From Staphylotrichum longicolle (taxonomy: Eukaryota; Ascomycota; Sordariomycetes; Sordariales; Chaetomiaceae), in contig JAHCVI010000004.1 of the NCBI GenBank assembly GCA_019096155.1, positions 2,604,001 to 2,668,000 of the forward strand: a DNA stretch of 64,000 bases. Reading direction: 5' to 3'. The notes beneath the pieces are model-generated. The model did not search any database, was not told the origin of the DNA, and worked only from the letters and a program-made list of their open reading frames with translations. Below are positions 33,818 to 45,402 of the stretch, one piece after another. The first letter of the stretch is position 1; each line of letters opens with the position of its first letter. A program made the position numbers and the translations under genes.

Positions 33818-36800
33818 ATGGCGACCGAAAACAGTTCAAGCCCGGCAGACGGGGATCTGTCTTCATCGACTGCCACGCTTGTCACAACCCCAACGCAGCT
33901 CGCCCAACGACAGGAGCAGTCAGCAGGGTCCGGGGCAGCCTCACAACCCCGCCGCCCACGCCCTCCACCCTGCCACGCCTTTGACGTTGGCATCATTTGC
34001 GCCCTCCCTGTTGAGGCCACTGCGGTTGCTGCGCTCTTTGAGCAAAGATGGGACGAAACGGCCCTGCGCAGAGCGACCACAGACGACAATGCATACTCCG
34101 TCGGGACCATTGGGCCACATCGTGTGGTGCTGGCCCATATGCCTGACATGGGGAAGGTCAACAGCAACACCGTCGCCTCGAGCCTTCGTTCAAGCTTCCA
34201 GTACCTGAAACTCGTCCTTCTGGTGGGCATCTGCGGCGGCGTCCCGAACGCTTCCGGGAAGATGTCAGACGAGCTGCTCCTTGGCGACGTCGTCGTGAGC
34301 ACGGGCGTCGTCCAGTTTGATCTCGGGAAGCAGTACCCTGACCGATTCGTCCCAAAAGACGGACCACATGAGAGCCTGTCGAAGTTGTCCATCGAGGCTA
34401 GCGCTCTACTAGCCAAGCTGCAGGCCGAACCAAGCAGGCAAGAGTTCTCCGACACCGTCTCTCGGCACCTCGCCGCCCTCCATCAGCGGCTAGGACCAGA
34501 ATTTGCCTATCCTGGGCGGAGCGAAGATAGGCTGTACAAACCAACCTACATCCACAAGCACCGCAATTCCGTAGACTGTTCCAAGTGCGCTGCAGGGGTG
34601 AATGCAGCGTGCGAGGACGCATCCAAGAAGAGTTGCGATGACCTCGGGTGCGAGCAGCAAGAGTCCGTTTTCGAATCCCGCCTGCGGCCGGAACAACAGC
34701 TGCAGCCCGTTGTCCATTTTGGTCTCTTTGCTTCCGGGGATACAGTCATGAAATCTGGACGCAACCGCGACGAGATCGCTGGCCGCCTTGGTGTCATTGC
34801 TTTTGAGATGGAGGGCGCCGGCCTGTGGGAAAGACTGCGAGAGTTTTCCCCGTTGGTCATCAAGAGCGTTTGCGACTATGCCGATAGTCACAAGAACAAA
34901 AGATTCCAGCCCTACACTGCAGCGGTGGCAGCGGCCACGGCCAAGGCCTTGCTGGAGAGTTGGCGTGCGCGTAAGTCATCAGCTCAAACCTACTCCACCG
35001 TTCAGACAATGCTGATACTGGGAAAGACAATCCAAACGCTTTGATGAGCAATCGGCCGGTCCTGAGCGCCCAAGACACCAAGCTGCTGGGTATACTCAAG
35101 AAGGTACCTTACGCAGCTCGGAAAGACCGGAACCCTATGCGGACTCCAGGCACTTGCGAGTGGTTTGCGGGACACCAGCTCTTTCGCGACTGGCTCGAAG
35201 GCTCAGACAGTAGACCCCTCTGGGTATCGGCTGACCCCGGTTGCGGAAAATCCGTGCTCGCCAGGTACCTGGTCGACGACGTCCTTCCGTCGACCGAGAC
35301 GAGAACAACCTGCTACTTCTTCTTCAAGGACGACTTTGAAGACCAGAGGAGTGCAGCCAACGCCATCGGCTCCATCCTTCATCAACTCTTCATTCGTATG
35401 CCCTGGCTCTTCACCGAGGCCGTTCGCGTCCACCTCGAGGCTGGTGGTGAAGAGCTGGCGGCTTCACTCAGCGACCTGTGGGAGCTGCTGCTCAAGGTGG
35501 CAGAGGGTGTGGATGCGGGCGACATTATCTGTATCCTCGACGCCCTGGACGAGTGCGGATCTGAAGATCGTATGAAACTGTCGCGATTGTTGCTCGAGCA
35601 GCAACGCAAGAGAAGGGCACCAAACCTGAAGTTTCTCATAACAAGCAGGCCTTTTGCATCCATCCGACACAGCTTCCAGCCTCAAGATGTTGCAGAGCTT
35701 GCGGTGGTTCATCTGAGCGGAGAAAGCCAAGCAGAAGTGGAACAAATCTCCAAGGAGATTGACATCTTTATTCGGGCCAGGGTCAGCAGCATCAGCGCGA
35801 GATTCTATCTCAACGAGGAGAAACACAACCGACTTCTCCACGGTCTGCTGGGTATTCCCCATCGGACTTATCTGTGGGTTCATCTCACTCTGGACCTGAT
35901 CGAAAATGACGGCAGCCTCAGCAGAGGCAAGATTGAAAAGGCTGTGTCCCAGCTGCCCCGGTCCGTCGACGAGGCCTATGAAAGGGTCCTCTCCAGAAGC
36001 TGCAATGTGGAAGAGGCTAAGAGAGCCCTCCATATCATCGTAGCCGCAGAAACGCCGCTGACCCTCCACGAGATGAACTTCGCCCTAGCACTCCAACCGT
36101 CGGACCGTTCTTACGATGACGTTGACTTGGCCTCCGACGAGTGGTTTCGAGAACGGCTGCGGGATATCTGCGGTCTCTTCGTGACGGTCTTTGAGTCAAA
36201 AGTTTACCTGCTTCACCAGACTGCCAAGGAGTTCCTCGTGAAAGCGGATGCCGCCGAGGGCGGCAAGGACCCCAACGCTCCCGCAGACAAGGAGGTCGTG
36301 CAGCTGCGATGGAAACATTCCCTCGAGCCACACGAGTCCCATCGCGTCCTCGGTGAGATTTGCCTCTGGCACCTGCAGTTTTCCAAGTTGTACTCGGACA
36401 CGACCTCTGGCGACTTCAGCCGGCTGCACGCTCGCACCAAGGACTACATCTTCCTTACATATTCTGCGTACTTTTGGGATTCCCATCTGCGAGCTCCCGG
36501 CGTCAAAATCAATCAGGCGATGATAGGGGCCATGCTGAAAATCATTGAGGCGTGCCACCGCCATCGGTCATTCTGGTTCCGGGTCGTTGCGAAGGGCTAC
36601 TTCGGGAAACTGCCCAGCGTGTTCCCAACCGTGGCCGATGACCCAACCACGACTCCCTTGATGATTGCCTCATTCTTCGGTCTCGCTCCGGTCGTCGAGA
36701 GCCTCCTCAAAGCCGGCAGCGGCGGCGGCCTGCTCGCCAGAGACAGCGAAGGGAGAACCGCACTATACTGGGCTGCAGCATATGGTCGTTGTGACGTTGC

Positions 36801-38208
36801 TCAGGTCCTCATCGACGCGCAAGGTGGCGTGCTCGGAACCCTAAGCTGGCTAGGAATCTTGAAGCCGACCATCGTTGACGCAACTGACAAGAATGATGAG
36901 ACGCCACTAATGCGAGCGGTCCGTGGATCGTTTGAAAGCACCGTCAGACTCCTGATTAAGAAAGGCGCCAATCTGGAAGCAAGAGATCGAAGAGGCATGA
37001 CTCCATTGCTGTGGGCATGCCGCGGTCCAGGGGGGGCCAAAATGATTGAGCTTCTGCTCGAGCACCACGCAGATGTTGAAGCAATGGATTACAGGGGAGA
37101 GACGCCTCTCACGCGAGCCAGTGAAAGTGGAGACGAGGAGATGGTGAAGCTTCTGCTCAAATACCACGCCAACATTAACGGACCAGACGGATCTGAAGGC
37201 AAGACGCCGCTGGTGTGGGCGATCGAAGGAAAACAGGAGGCGACCATCAAGCTCTTGCTCGAAAAGCAAGCGGACATCCACCTGAAAAGCAAACAGGGTT
37301 TCACGGCCTTGACGATGGCCTGTGAGATGGGCCAGGTAAATCTCGTCAAGGATCTGTTGAAGCGCGGGGCCGATGTCGAGTCACGGACTGCGTTTGGATA
37401 CTCGGCTCTTGCCACGGCTTGCATCAATGGGCACGAGGCCATAGTACAAGTCTTGCTCGAGAACCATGCCGATATCGAGTCCAGGAGTGATAGCGGCTTC
37501 ACCCCTCTGTCTCTTACTTGGCAGTACGGCGGTGCCTACAAACCAGAGGCCGCCTCCATCGCCGCCTTGTTACTCCGCGCCGGTGCCGATATCGAGGGAA
37601 AAGATGCTCGGGGCACGTCGGTTCTGGCAAGCGTTGCCGCTTTTGGCAATCCCCACGGTGTCCGATGGCTGATCAAGAACGGCGCTGACATTGAGTCACG
37701 AGACGAGGAGGGCAGAACCCCCTTGGCGTGGGCTGCGGCCTCGCTTCTCGGTGCTCAGGGTGTTGCAGCGTTGCTCCAAGAAGCTGCCAGCATCAACGCA
37801 GTTGGTCATGATGGGAAGTCGCCTCTGCACATGGCCATCATTGGGCAGGGGAGATTCGAGGTCATCCAGCAGCTGTTGGAGCACGGCGCCGACATTGAGC
37901 AAGGGGACAACCACGGCAGGACGGCACTCTCCTACGCTGCTGGCAGCACAAAGGATCTAAGACTTGTAAAGCTCCTACTCAAGATGCACGCCGAAGTAAA
38001 CTCAAGGGATGCCCGCGGCAGAACCCCTCTTTTCTGGGCTACGAGCAACACGGCGCTGGGGAATGTTGCCCTGGATCTGATCAAGGCTGGGGCTGATGTG
38101 AATGCCAAAGATGAAGATGGCAGGACTCCTCTCGCTCTGGCTTGCGAGGAAACGGGCAGTCCGGATGTTGCGAAGCTGCTTCGAGACATGGGGGCTAGGA
38201 TGGAGTAG
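33818..38208 (+). CDS. Fungal NLR: phosphorylase-NACHT-ankyrin protein (2 exons)
   Basis: NOD-like receptor architecture, 1442 residues. Exons 33818-34964 and 35027-38208, with donor GTGCGT, branch GCTGAT and acceptor AAAG; splicing joins what otherwise reads as two frames. Residues about 50-385 are a PNP/UDP nucleoside-phosphorylase-like effector (FDVGIICALPVEA, VGICGGVPN, GVIAFEMEGAG). Residues about 390-920 carry a NACHT-type NTPase with Walker A ADPGCGKSVLA, Walker B ICILDALDECG and ITSRPF as sensor. About 15 ankyrin repeats follow from residue 925 to the end (consensus RTPLxWA...LLLxxGADIE). Related fungal NLRs act in allorecognition and cell death; by analogy the repeats sense a ligand and the N-terminal domain acts on nucleosides or nucleotides. 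The repeats are diverged from each other, so no recent expansion is seen. Confidence 0.93.
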
Positions 38209-38375
38209 CCAGGGGTCTGTTCGGTCTGGACAAGGGAACGGCAAACACGGATAGCCGGTCATGACGAAGCAACTTGCTCTTCGGATTCAAGTGAACAAGC
38301 AGTGACTTCTTAGCAAAAAGCCTGCGCATGGGCAGTGACTCCTAGACCCAACTGTATTGGCACCACCAGAACCCC

Positions 38376-40915
38376 TCACTCGACAACCACGCTTCCCCTG
38401 AGCCTCAAGTCCCGACTGCTCGCACCAATCCAGACCTCATACTCACCCCTCCGCAACCGCCACTGCTGCGCCACAACATCCCACACACTCAAGTCCCTCC
38501 GCGTCAACTCAAACACCACCTCCCTCCCCTGCCCCGGCACCAACGGCCCAACCTTGACAAAACCCCTGAGCACCCTAACCGGCTCCTCCTCCTTCTCCTC
38601 CTCCTCTCCTTTGGCGCCAGGCACAGCAACATACAGCTGTGCCACCTCGGCGCCCTCCACCGGCCCCGTATTCGTCACCACGCACCTCACCACCGCCACA
38701 ACCTCCCACAGCGCCGGGTGCCCGCCCTGCACGATCCTGACCCCCTCATCCGGAAACTCGGCCAGGTCCGCGCCGCGCGCCGTCCCCGCCTCGACCCCCG
38801 CGTACGCGAACGTGGTGTACGACAGGCCGAACCCGAACTCGAAGCGCGGCGCGATGCCCCGCCGGTCAAAGGACCGGTAGTCGATCAGCAGGCGCTCGGT
38901 GAAGTTGGCCTCGGGGAAGGGGACGTCGGCGAGGGGCGCCGAGGCGTTGAGGAGATGCCCGTAATCGGACTCGGCGCGGGCGACGGTGTAGGGCAGGCGC
39001 CCCGTCGGGTTGACGTCGCCGTAGAGGACGGCGGTGAGGGCGTGGCCCGACTCTTGGCCCGGCAGGCCGGCGAGGAGGGTCGCGGTGATGTTGGGGTGGG
39101 TGATCCATGCGTCGACGGTGCGGATGCCTTTTGAACAGGGTAAGTTAGGGGTGGGGGAGGGGGAAAGGGAAGGGAAGGGGAAAGGAGGGGTGGACCTACC
39201 GGCTGAGTGGACGACGACGATGGTGTTGGCGCACCAGGAGGCGACGTTCAGGACGAGTCGGTCGCTGAACTCGTCGGTCAGGCTGGTGCGGTCGAAGCTC
39301 TCGGAGGCGTAGGCGTTAATAAACACCAGGCAGGCATCGGCGTTGAGGTAAGGTGTGGGGTTGTCTGAGTAAAAGTCCCAGCGGAGGATGCCCCTGTCTT
39401 TACTGACGCGCTCTTGAAGGGCTTGAAAAGGGGACACCACGTACGGGGGCGAGGTCGAGCCGGAGCCGCCGGCGGTGATGAGCGTCCCGTTGAATGTATT
39501 CCAGCCAAAGTTGTCTTCGTACCCGCCGCCGTATCTGTCTCGGTTGTGCCACGGGCTGGGCTTGACCTCCGCATCGTAGCCGTAGATGCAGAGGAATCTG
39601 GGCTTTTTGAAGGGCAGTGTGTTGTTGACGTTCTTTACCAGGACTGTGCCAGCGGCGCCAATCTCTTCGATCAACTTGGCATGGTCAGCTTGGACATCAA
39701 CAGGAAGATGCCTCTGGGTGTTGGTGTAAATGGCTGGCGATGGGTAGGCGTTCTCTTGGCGCAGATAGAACCACGGGGCCAAGATTCGAGTGGCCATGTC
39801 GCTAATACGGTCCTCACTCACAGAGCCGTTGTTCACGGCTTGTAAAAGGTCGTCGCCCCAGAAGCCGGCGTTGGGCATGACTAGGTCTAGGCCCGCATTG
39901 GCTGAGGCCACTCCGGACATTTGCCCGTCCCAGTCGCTGACGACGAACCCCTCAAAGCCAAGCTCGGTCTTGAGGATGCCGTTGAGGAGCTTTGAGTTCT
40001 GGCAAGCGTACGAATGGTTGGCCCGCTGGTAGCTGCACATGACGGCGCCGGCGCCTTCGCGCAGGGCATCCATGAACGGAAAGGCATACAGCTCGTGCAG
40101 GGTCCGGTCATCGACGTTGGCACTGATGGCATCGCCCATGGAACTCCACCTCCTCCGGAACTCTTGCTCGTTCAGCAGCCAGTGTTTGGGGGTGGCAATA
40201 ACACCGGCGTCCTGGATGCCGCGGGTAATGGCACCCATGCCGGCGCCGGCGAGATAAGGGTCGTTGCTGAGACCCTCCCAGTTCCGACCGCCCCTGGCAA
40301 TCCTGCCGAGCGGGCCAGCGACGGGGCCCAGGGCGACATTGATGCCCTTACCGTAGAACTCGCTGCCCACCGCCCGACCATAGCGGTACATGAGATCCCG
40401 GTCAAAGGTGGCGGCCACGTGGATGCCGGCCGGGAAAGCAGACACAAACTCTTGGCCGCGAATGCCATCCGGTCCATCGGCAAAGCAAAGGGCAGGCACT
40501 CCGAGACGCGGCACCTCGCCTGTGTTGCCCACACAAGTGCCCGGCCAGCCCCGCGTGATGTTCACTTTCTCCTCGACGGTCATCTGATGGACCAGGCCCC
40601 GGGCATGGGCAAAGGCGGATGCCCAGCGGACATTTGTGGATCCATTCCCCGGTGCTTCGGAGCCGTGTTAATGCGCCGGTCCGGAAGAAGGCCGGAAGCG
40701 GGGTGCGGGGTGCGGAAAGGGGATGGGGGAACTTTACGAGAAGGATAAACAGGCGGGCTAAGCCCGTAATAGGGCAGTTCCGATGCTCCCGAGCCCGTGT
40801 GCAGCGAGCAGGCTGCGCACAGCGCCGAAACGGCAGTCTTGGTGCTAAGAACGGCCTGTTCCGCCCCAGATGTGCCCCATCTAAAGGGGAGCAAGGCGCT
40901 TTTCAACAAGTCCAT
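38376..40915 (-). CDS. GH3 beta-glucosidase-type glycosidase (3 exons)
   Basis: Glycoside hydrolase family 3, 794 residues. Exons 40915-40738, 40654-39200, 39127-38376; lengths sum in frame. The first module begins NVRWASAFAHARGLVHQMTVEEKVNI (40629 onward, shown here as the family start in two parts) with RLGVPALCFADGPDGIRG; the nucleophile Asp is in GFVVSDWDGQ; KHWLLNEQEFRR is conserved. The second module has GAAGTVLVKN, and the C-terminus is a fibronectin-III-like domain (VRCVVTNTGPVEGAEVAQLYV). The N-terminus is odd: before LPYYGLSPPVYPS there is a hydrophobic but not classical leader, so the start at 40915 and secretion are uncertain. Likely role: hydrolysis of beta-glucosides from cell-wall polymers. 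Confidence 0.88.
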
Positions 40916-43900
40916 GGTCCCAGGATGCCATTTAAATGTGAAGGGGATATCGAGTTTCAGAGCAGAATTGCGAGAACCAGGCTGATATCCAGAAGTTTAA
41001 ACTTCCGTTTGCAGCGAAACCGGCGGTCTGGTCGTCGGTGCTGGATGTAAGCACGTCAGAGGTTCCCAGCTGTCTGGGATCTTTTGTCAGGGACCCAGTC
41101 ATTTGTCGTTTATTGGGGCAGTCAGTGGTTAGACCGCTCTGTGCCCCCTGCCGTTTTTGAGGCAAAAGCAACAGCATCATCCTGTTTTTCCTTGACGACT
41201 TTCTCCCAGACGTCCCCAAAGCTTGCTCCCCCAGACTTAGGACGAACTTGTGGATGCAATGTTATGCAAAGGATAAAAATGCTTGGACAAAAAAGCTGTC
41301 GTTCCCGCCCCAGTCTCGTGACACGACTGAGGACATGAGAAGGGCGCGGACTGGCTCGTCGGGCGCCCGATTGGCGACCAGCCAGCAGACCCGCCGCCGC
41401 CTCTTCTCCCTGATGTCGCCGCCGACACTCTGCTGTGTCACCATCCCTGTGTTCGGTCATTGGGCACAATTCCTCGCAGAATGGCCAATGAGAAAAACGT
41501 TGAGATCTTCGGAAAATAATGCGCACGGGACGACGCGGCGTGCGTGGGTTGCGCCTCTTTTCAGGGGGTTCGGTGCATTGCATTTCCCGGGCGCATCCGC
41601 GGCTTGCTTTCTCGTCTCATATCAAGCCGCCTCCCCAATCCGGGTTGTCAGCGGCAGCAAAAGCGCTCCTTTCGCTCCAGGCTCGGTGAAACATGTGGAA
41701 TCGACATGGGCGCTGAATTCCGGGAAAGCGACCGTCCCTTGAGCGCCCAAAACAAATGTGCCGTTGATCGACAGCTGCAAGTCCCGATCGTATCTGCGCC
41801 ATCGGCGCTGTCCCTTGCATCCTCGCGTCCCTTTCATTCCTTTTCCTCCCTTTCGCACATGTCGCGAGTCCCGCGTCGCGTTGTTATTGTTCCCGTGATG
41901 AAATTACACAACACACAGCAGACAGTAACCTGTACCCGGTTTCTCTGCCGCCGTCGTACTCGTTCCCATGCGCTTGCGCCGGGCAGCCGACGGAGCCTCG
42001 GTGCAACAGAGCGCCGGCGGGAGCGCTCCGTGAGATGAGGTGGTACCGGTCAAACTTCTCGAACACGAGCGTTGTCTCCGCGATCAGCGGCTAGCGAGGT
42101 GGCCGCCAACATCCAGACCTCCAAGAGCCGATGATCCAACCCATTCTTGTTTTTCCTTGGCCGTCGGCCCTGCCATCGACCCTGCCAGTCACCCCGCTAA
42201 TTACCAGAACGGCGGGAAATTGGGCTTGCCACGAGGCGACGGTCCATTGCCAGGTTTCAGCCCTGAGATGAAGCCGACGCCAACGGATCCACCCTCAACA
42301 CCTTCCGGACCAGGCCAGGGCTGGCAATGACGCTGCCGCCGCCGGTGGCCGATGACCGATGACACCCAAACAGCCGAGGGACACCTTGCCTTGCCTTCGC
42401 CTACGATGGTTGCGGTGCTGATGAAGGGTGAACGCCTGCGCCTGTGCTGCATTGATTGCTGCACTTTTCCTGTTGTGCACTGACTGCTGCCCCTGTTGCT
42501 GCTGCACTGCCTGTTGCGCTGTCTGCTGTGCTTGCGTGCTTGCGGGCTCCCTGTCGAGCTGAACTGGAGACGCAACAAAATCAGCGCAAAAAGAAATGGG
42601 ATGGCCGTCAAATGGTTGTGCAACCGATGCCAGATTCCGGGTGGAGAGGAGTCGGAGTTGACCCGTCAACTTTAATAAGGCGGGATCGCTCGATGGATCT
42701 CAGATGCTCCACAACGCGTCCTTTTTCAGGTTCTGCGGGAAGGATTGCCCGAGTTCAAGTCAACAAAACAAACGGGCAGTTGCCGGTGCGCTCTTGCTTC
42801 TCTCCACTTCAGAGTACCTGTGGAGGAAGTCGTGATCTGGAGCCCTTTGCCGCGCCGGGCAGGCACACGGCGAGGGGCATTGGGAAATTTTCAGGGGTTG
42901 GGCGTGAGCCCACCACACCAACTCCCTAAACGGTAATTTAAGCGTCAGGAACAGTTGCATGATTGGTTGGAGCGGCCCGTGTTACCGGGACGCATCCCGG
43001 AACCGCGTGAGCAATGCTAACGTTGTGCGGGGCGCGAATTGTGTGGTAATGACAGGGGGAGCGGCAGTTTCCAACACTCACAGAAGGAGTGAGGTGAGGA
43101 TTTTGGCTTCTGACAATTTGGCATTCCCCTGACCCGACGAGGGGCTCTGTGAGCACTTGATTCAACAGTGAAAGCTCAACCCCCTATTCCCAGTCTCTAT
43201 TGCGGCCGCGCTTGTGGCAAACCCGTCAGGTGCTTTGACACGCCCGAAACAGAAGCCCTGGCTTTGTTTTGTCGAGTCTCCGGCCCCGAACGCCCAGTGG
43301 AGAGAAGTTGGGAGCTAAACCGGCTCTCGCTTCAGGGGCCCAATCGGAGCAGCAAGCCCTGAAAATCACCAAAGCACACGACCAATGCAATGACAGCAGT
43401 GCGTTTGTTGGCAGCGGAAATCACCACGACGGCGTTTGCGGGCACCAGTCATTCGTTTGCCCGGTGTGGTGCATGGCCATGATCCCATCGCCCCCCGACT
43501 CGAATGACAGCCTGGAATGAAAGTCGCATACCGTTGGCCCGCTGGGCATCCAGGACTGGACCTAAATGTCCGGGGAAGCTGACAAGAACCCCGCGGCTGA
43601 CTGACCGGCTCGGGTGGGGGGAAAGAAGCATTCATGCCTCGTCTGTGTAACATCCACACGCAAGAGCACATCATGGGACCTGGGGACTTGGAATAGCAAA
43701 GTGCTAGTCTTTACTGGACAAGCGGCTTTGGGGCAGATCTAGCGCCTCTTACCCGCCGATTCCGAGTCCGACAAAGGGCAGCGAATTAAGCAAAAGGCCA
43801 AATGGGAGGGGCAGGAATGGAAAGCAACTGCAGATGAGAAGGCTGTTCAGGGGACTCGACGCACTGGATGCAGGATGCAGGGTGGAGGATGGAAGCGAGA

Positions 43901-45402
43901 CCTGCGTCTGCACGTCCGATTCACCACTACCGAGCAGGCAGCGGCACATTTGCAATCTCCATGACTGCGTGAGATCCCATTCTGCCGTGCGAGCTGGGAA
44001 CAATTCAGGCCCGAGGCGCCAACTCCACTGCGTGTTCCTCTCATTGGGGACGGTCTCGGGATGGCCGGTGCAGTGTTCAACAACTGGCCCGGGAGACGGG
44101 ACACTCGATGCCACTGCGCTTTTTGGGCTTCTCTTCCGTTTCCACACTCTTCTTTTCCCCCTGCTCAATCTGACCCACGGCCCACGAGCGGACCCAATTT
44201 TCCCTGTCCAGCGAAGGCCCAGAGCGCACGGTTCCCATCCGCAGCGGGGTGGGAGATTCCTGGCGAAGACATTGGCCAAGCGTGGATGCAAGCCCACAAC
44301 CCGGCATCCCTGCGCGTTTCGACTTTGGCATCCTGGTTGACCCCAATCCCTGACTGCCCTCTCCCCGTTCTCTTCCCCAGATCCAACCTGAAATCTCGAG
44401 CCATTCGCATTCGCAGCCCAAGAATTGTCCTTTCCGATTCTCGATCCTGTCGCCCGGGGGTGTTGAACCTACCTCGTCCTTCTCTTCCGTCGCCCGAGAC
44501 ATTTCGCTTCGTCCACTCTTTTCTGGGCCTGGGTCCCGCACGCACACCATTCGACTCGAATCACCGAAGGAAATAGGAAGAAAGGAATCGACTCAGTCGA
44601 CTGTCCGAACACTCATTCAACCCCTCAACTGTCCCAACCCTCTCCGATCAGAAGTCACCCCAGCCGAACGGCAGTATCGCCCCTAACCGAACCGAACCAG
44701 CATACGAACTATCCAGCTCTGCCGCGAGCCTCAGGGCTTCTTGCAGGAAACGATTTGCGGGAGTGCGCAGTATCGCGGTGTGACAAGCAACGGGGGCCCA
44801 AGTCGGTTGCAGCACCCCGAGCTTCGGTGCAAAGCTCCTCTCCACCAAGGCCATACTCGAGACGAACACTTGGCCTCAGCTTGATGGGATAACAGGCGGA
44901 TCCTGGTCATCGCAGGCCTGAAGCTGGGATCATTGCGTTGGGTAAGCTTCCATGATTCAACACTTGCCCTGTCAGAAGTTGGCTGCCCACCCGGTCTGGG
45001 GCGTCTATTGGTATCACAAGCCATGGGCCAGCATGCGAAATGAGGTCTGCGTTACGCCAACGCGGCCGAGAGCTCGTCTGCAGCCCAGAGCCTCCTCGCA
45101 CGTTACACGACTTCAATGACACTTTCTGAGCCTGATGCTGCGGCGCACTTGGTGCTCTTTTCTTGAGGATTGATGCTGACGGCTTGTATAGACTCCTCTT
45201 CGACAATCTCGCATTCGTTTACATGTCTGCATAGAGGCCGAAGTGCATCTTGTGCTACCGCTCGCTCCGCATTCGGTCTACATGAGCTCGTCAACATCTT
45301 GATTTCAGTACTCAAACTCCCGAGTTTTCTGTCGCCGCCTCTTGCGCTTTAACTCCGCACAATCGATGCCGCTACGCTTGAACTCGAGTTGAAAGAATCA
45401 AC
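40916..45402. other. 4.5-kb gene-poor region
   Basis: No convincing gene. Many short frames occur on both strands (at most about 180 codons) without domains or consistent codon use. Part is probably promoter and long 5' UTR of the gene at 45403. Pyrimidine-rich tracts lie at about 44340-44480, and a CTG-rich low-complexity patch at about 42450-42545. Confidence 0.5.
42450..42545. repeat. CTG/GCA-rich low-complexity patch
   Basis: Irregular repetition of CTG, TGC and TTG words. Its complement reads glutamine-rich, but I see no gene around it. Confidence 0.5.

Noticed and set aside
34667..34682. TTCGAATCCC resembling a tRNA B box
   Set aside because: It lies inside the NLR coding sequence and no cloverleaf can be drawn around it.
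35041..38208. NACHT-ankyrin frame as a separate gene from the phosphorylase domain
   Set aside because: A GTGCGT donor at 34965 and acceptor at 35026 join the two in phase, and the fused order is the known NLR architecture.
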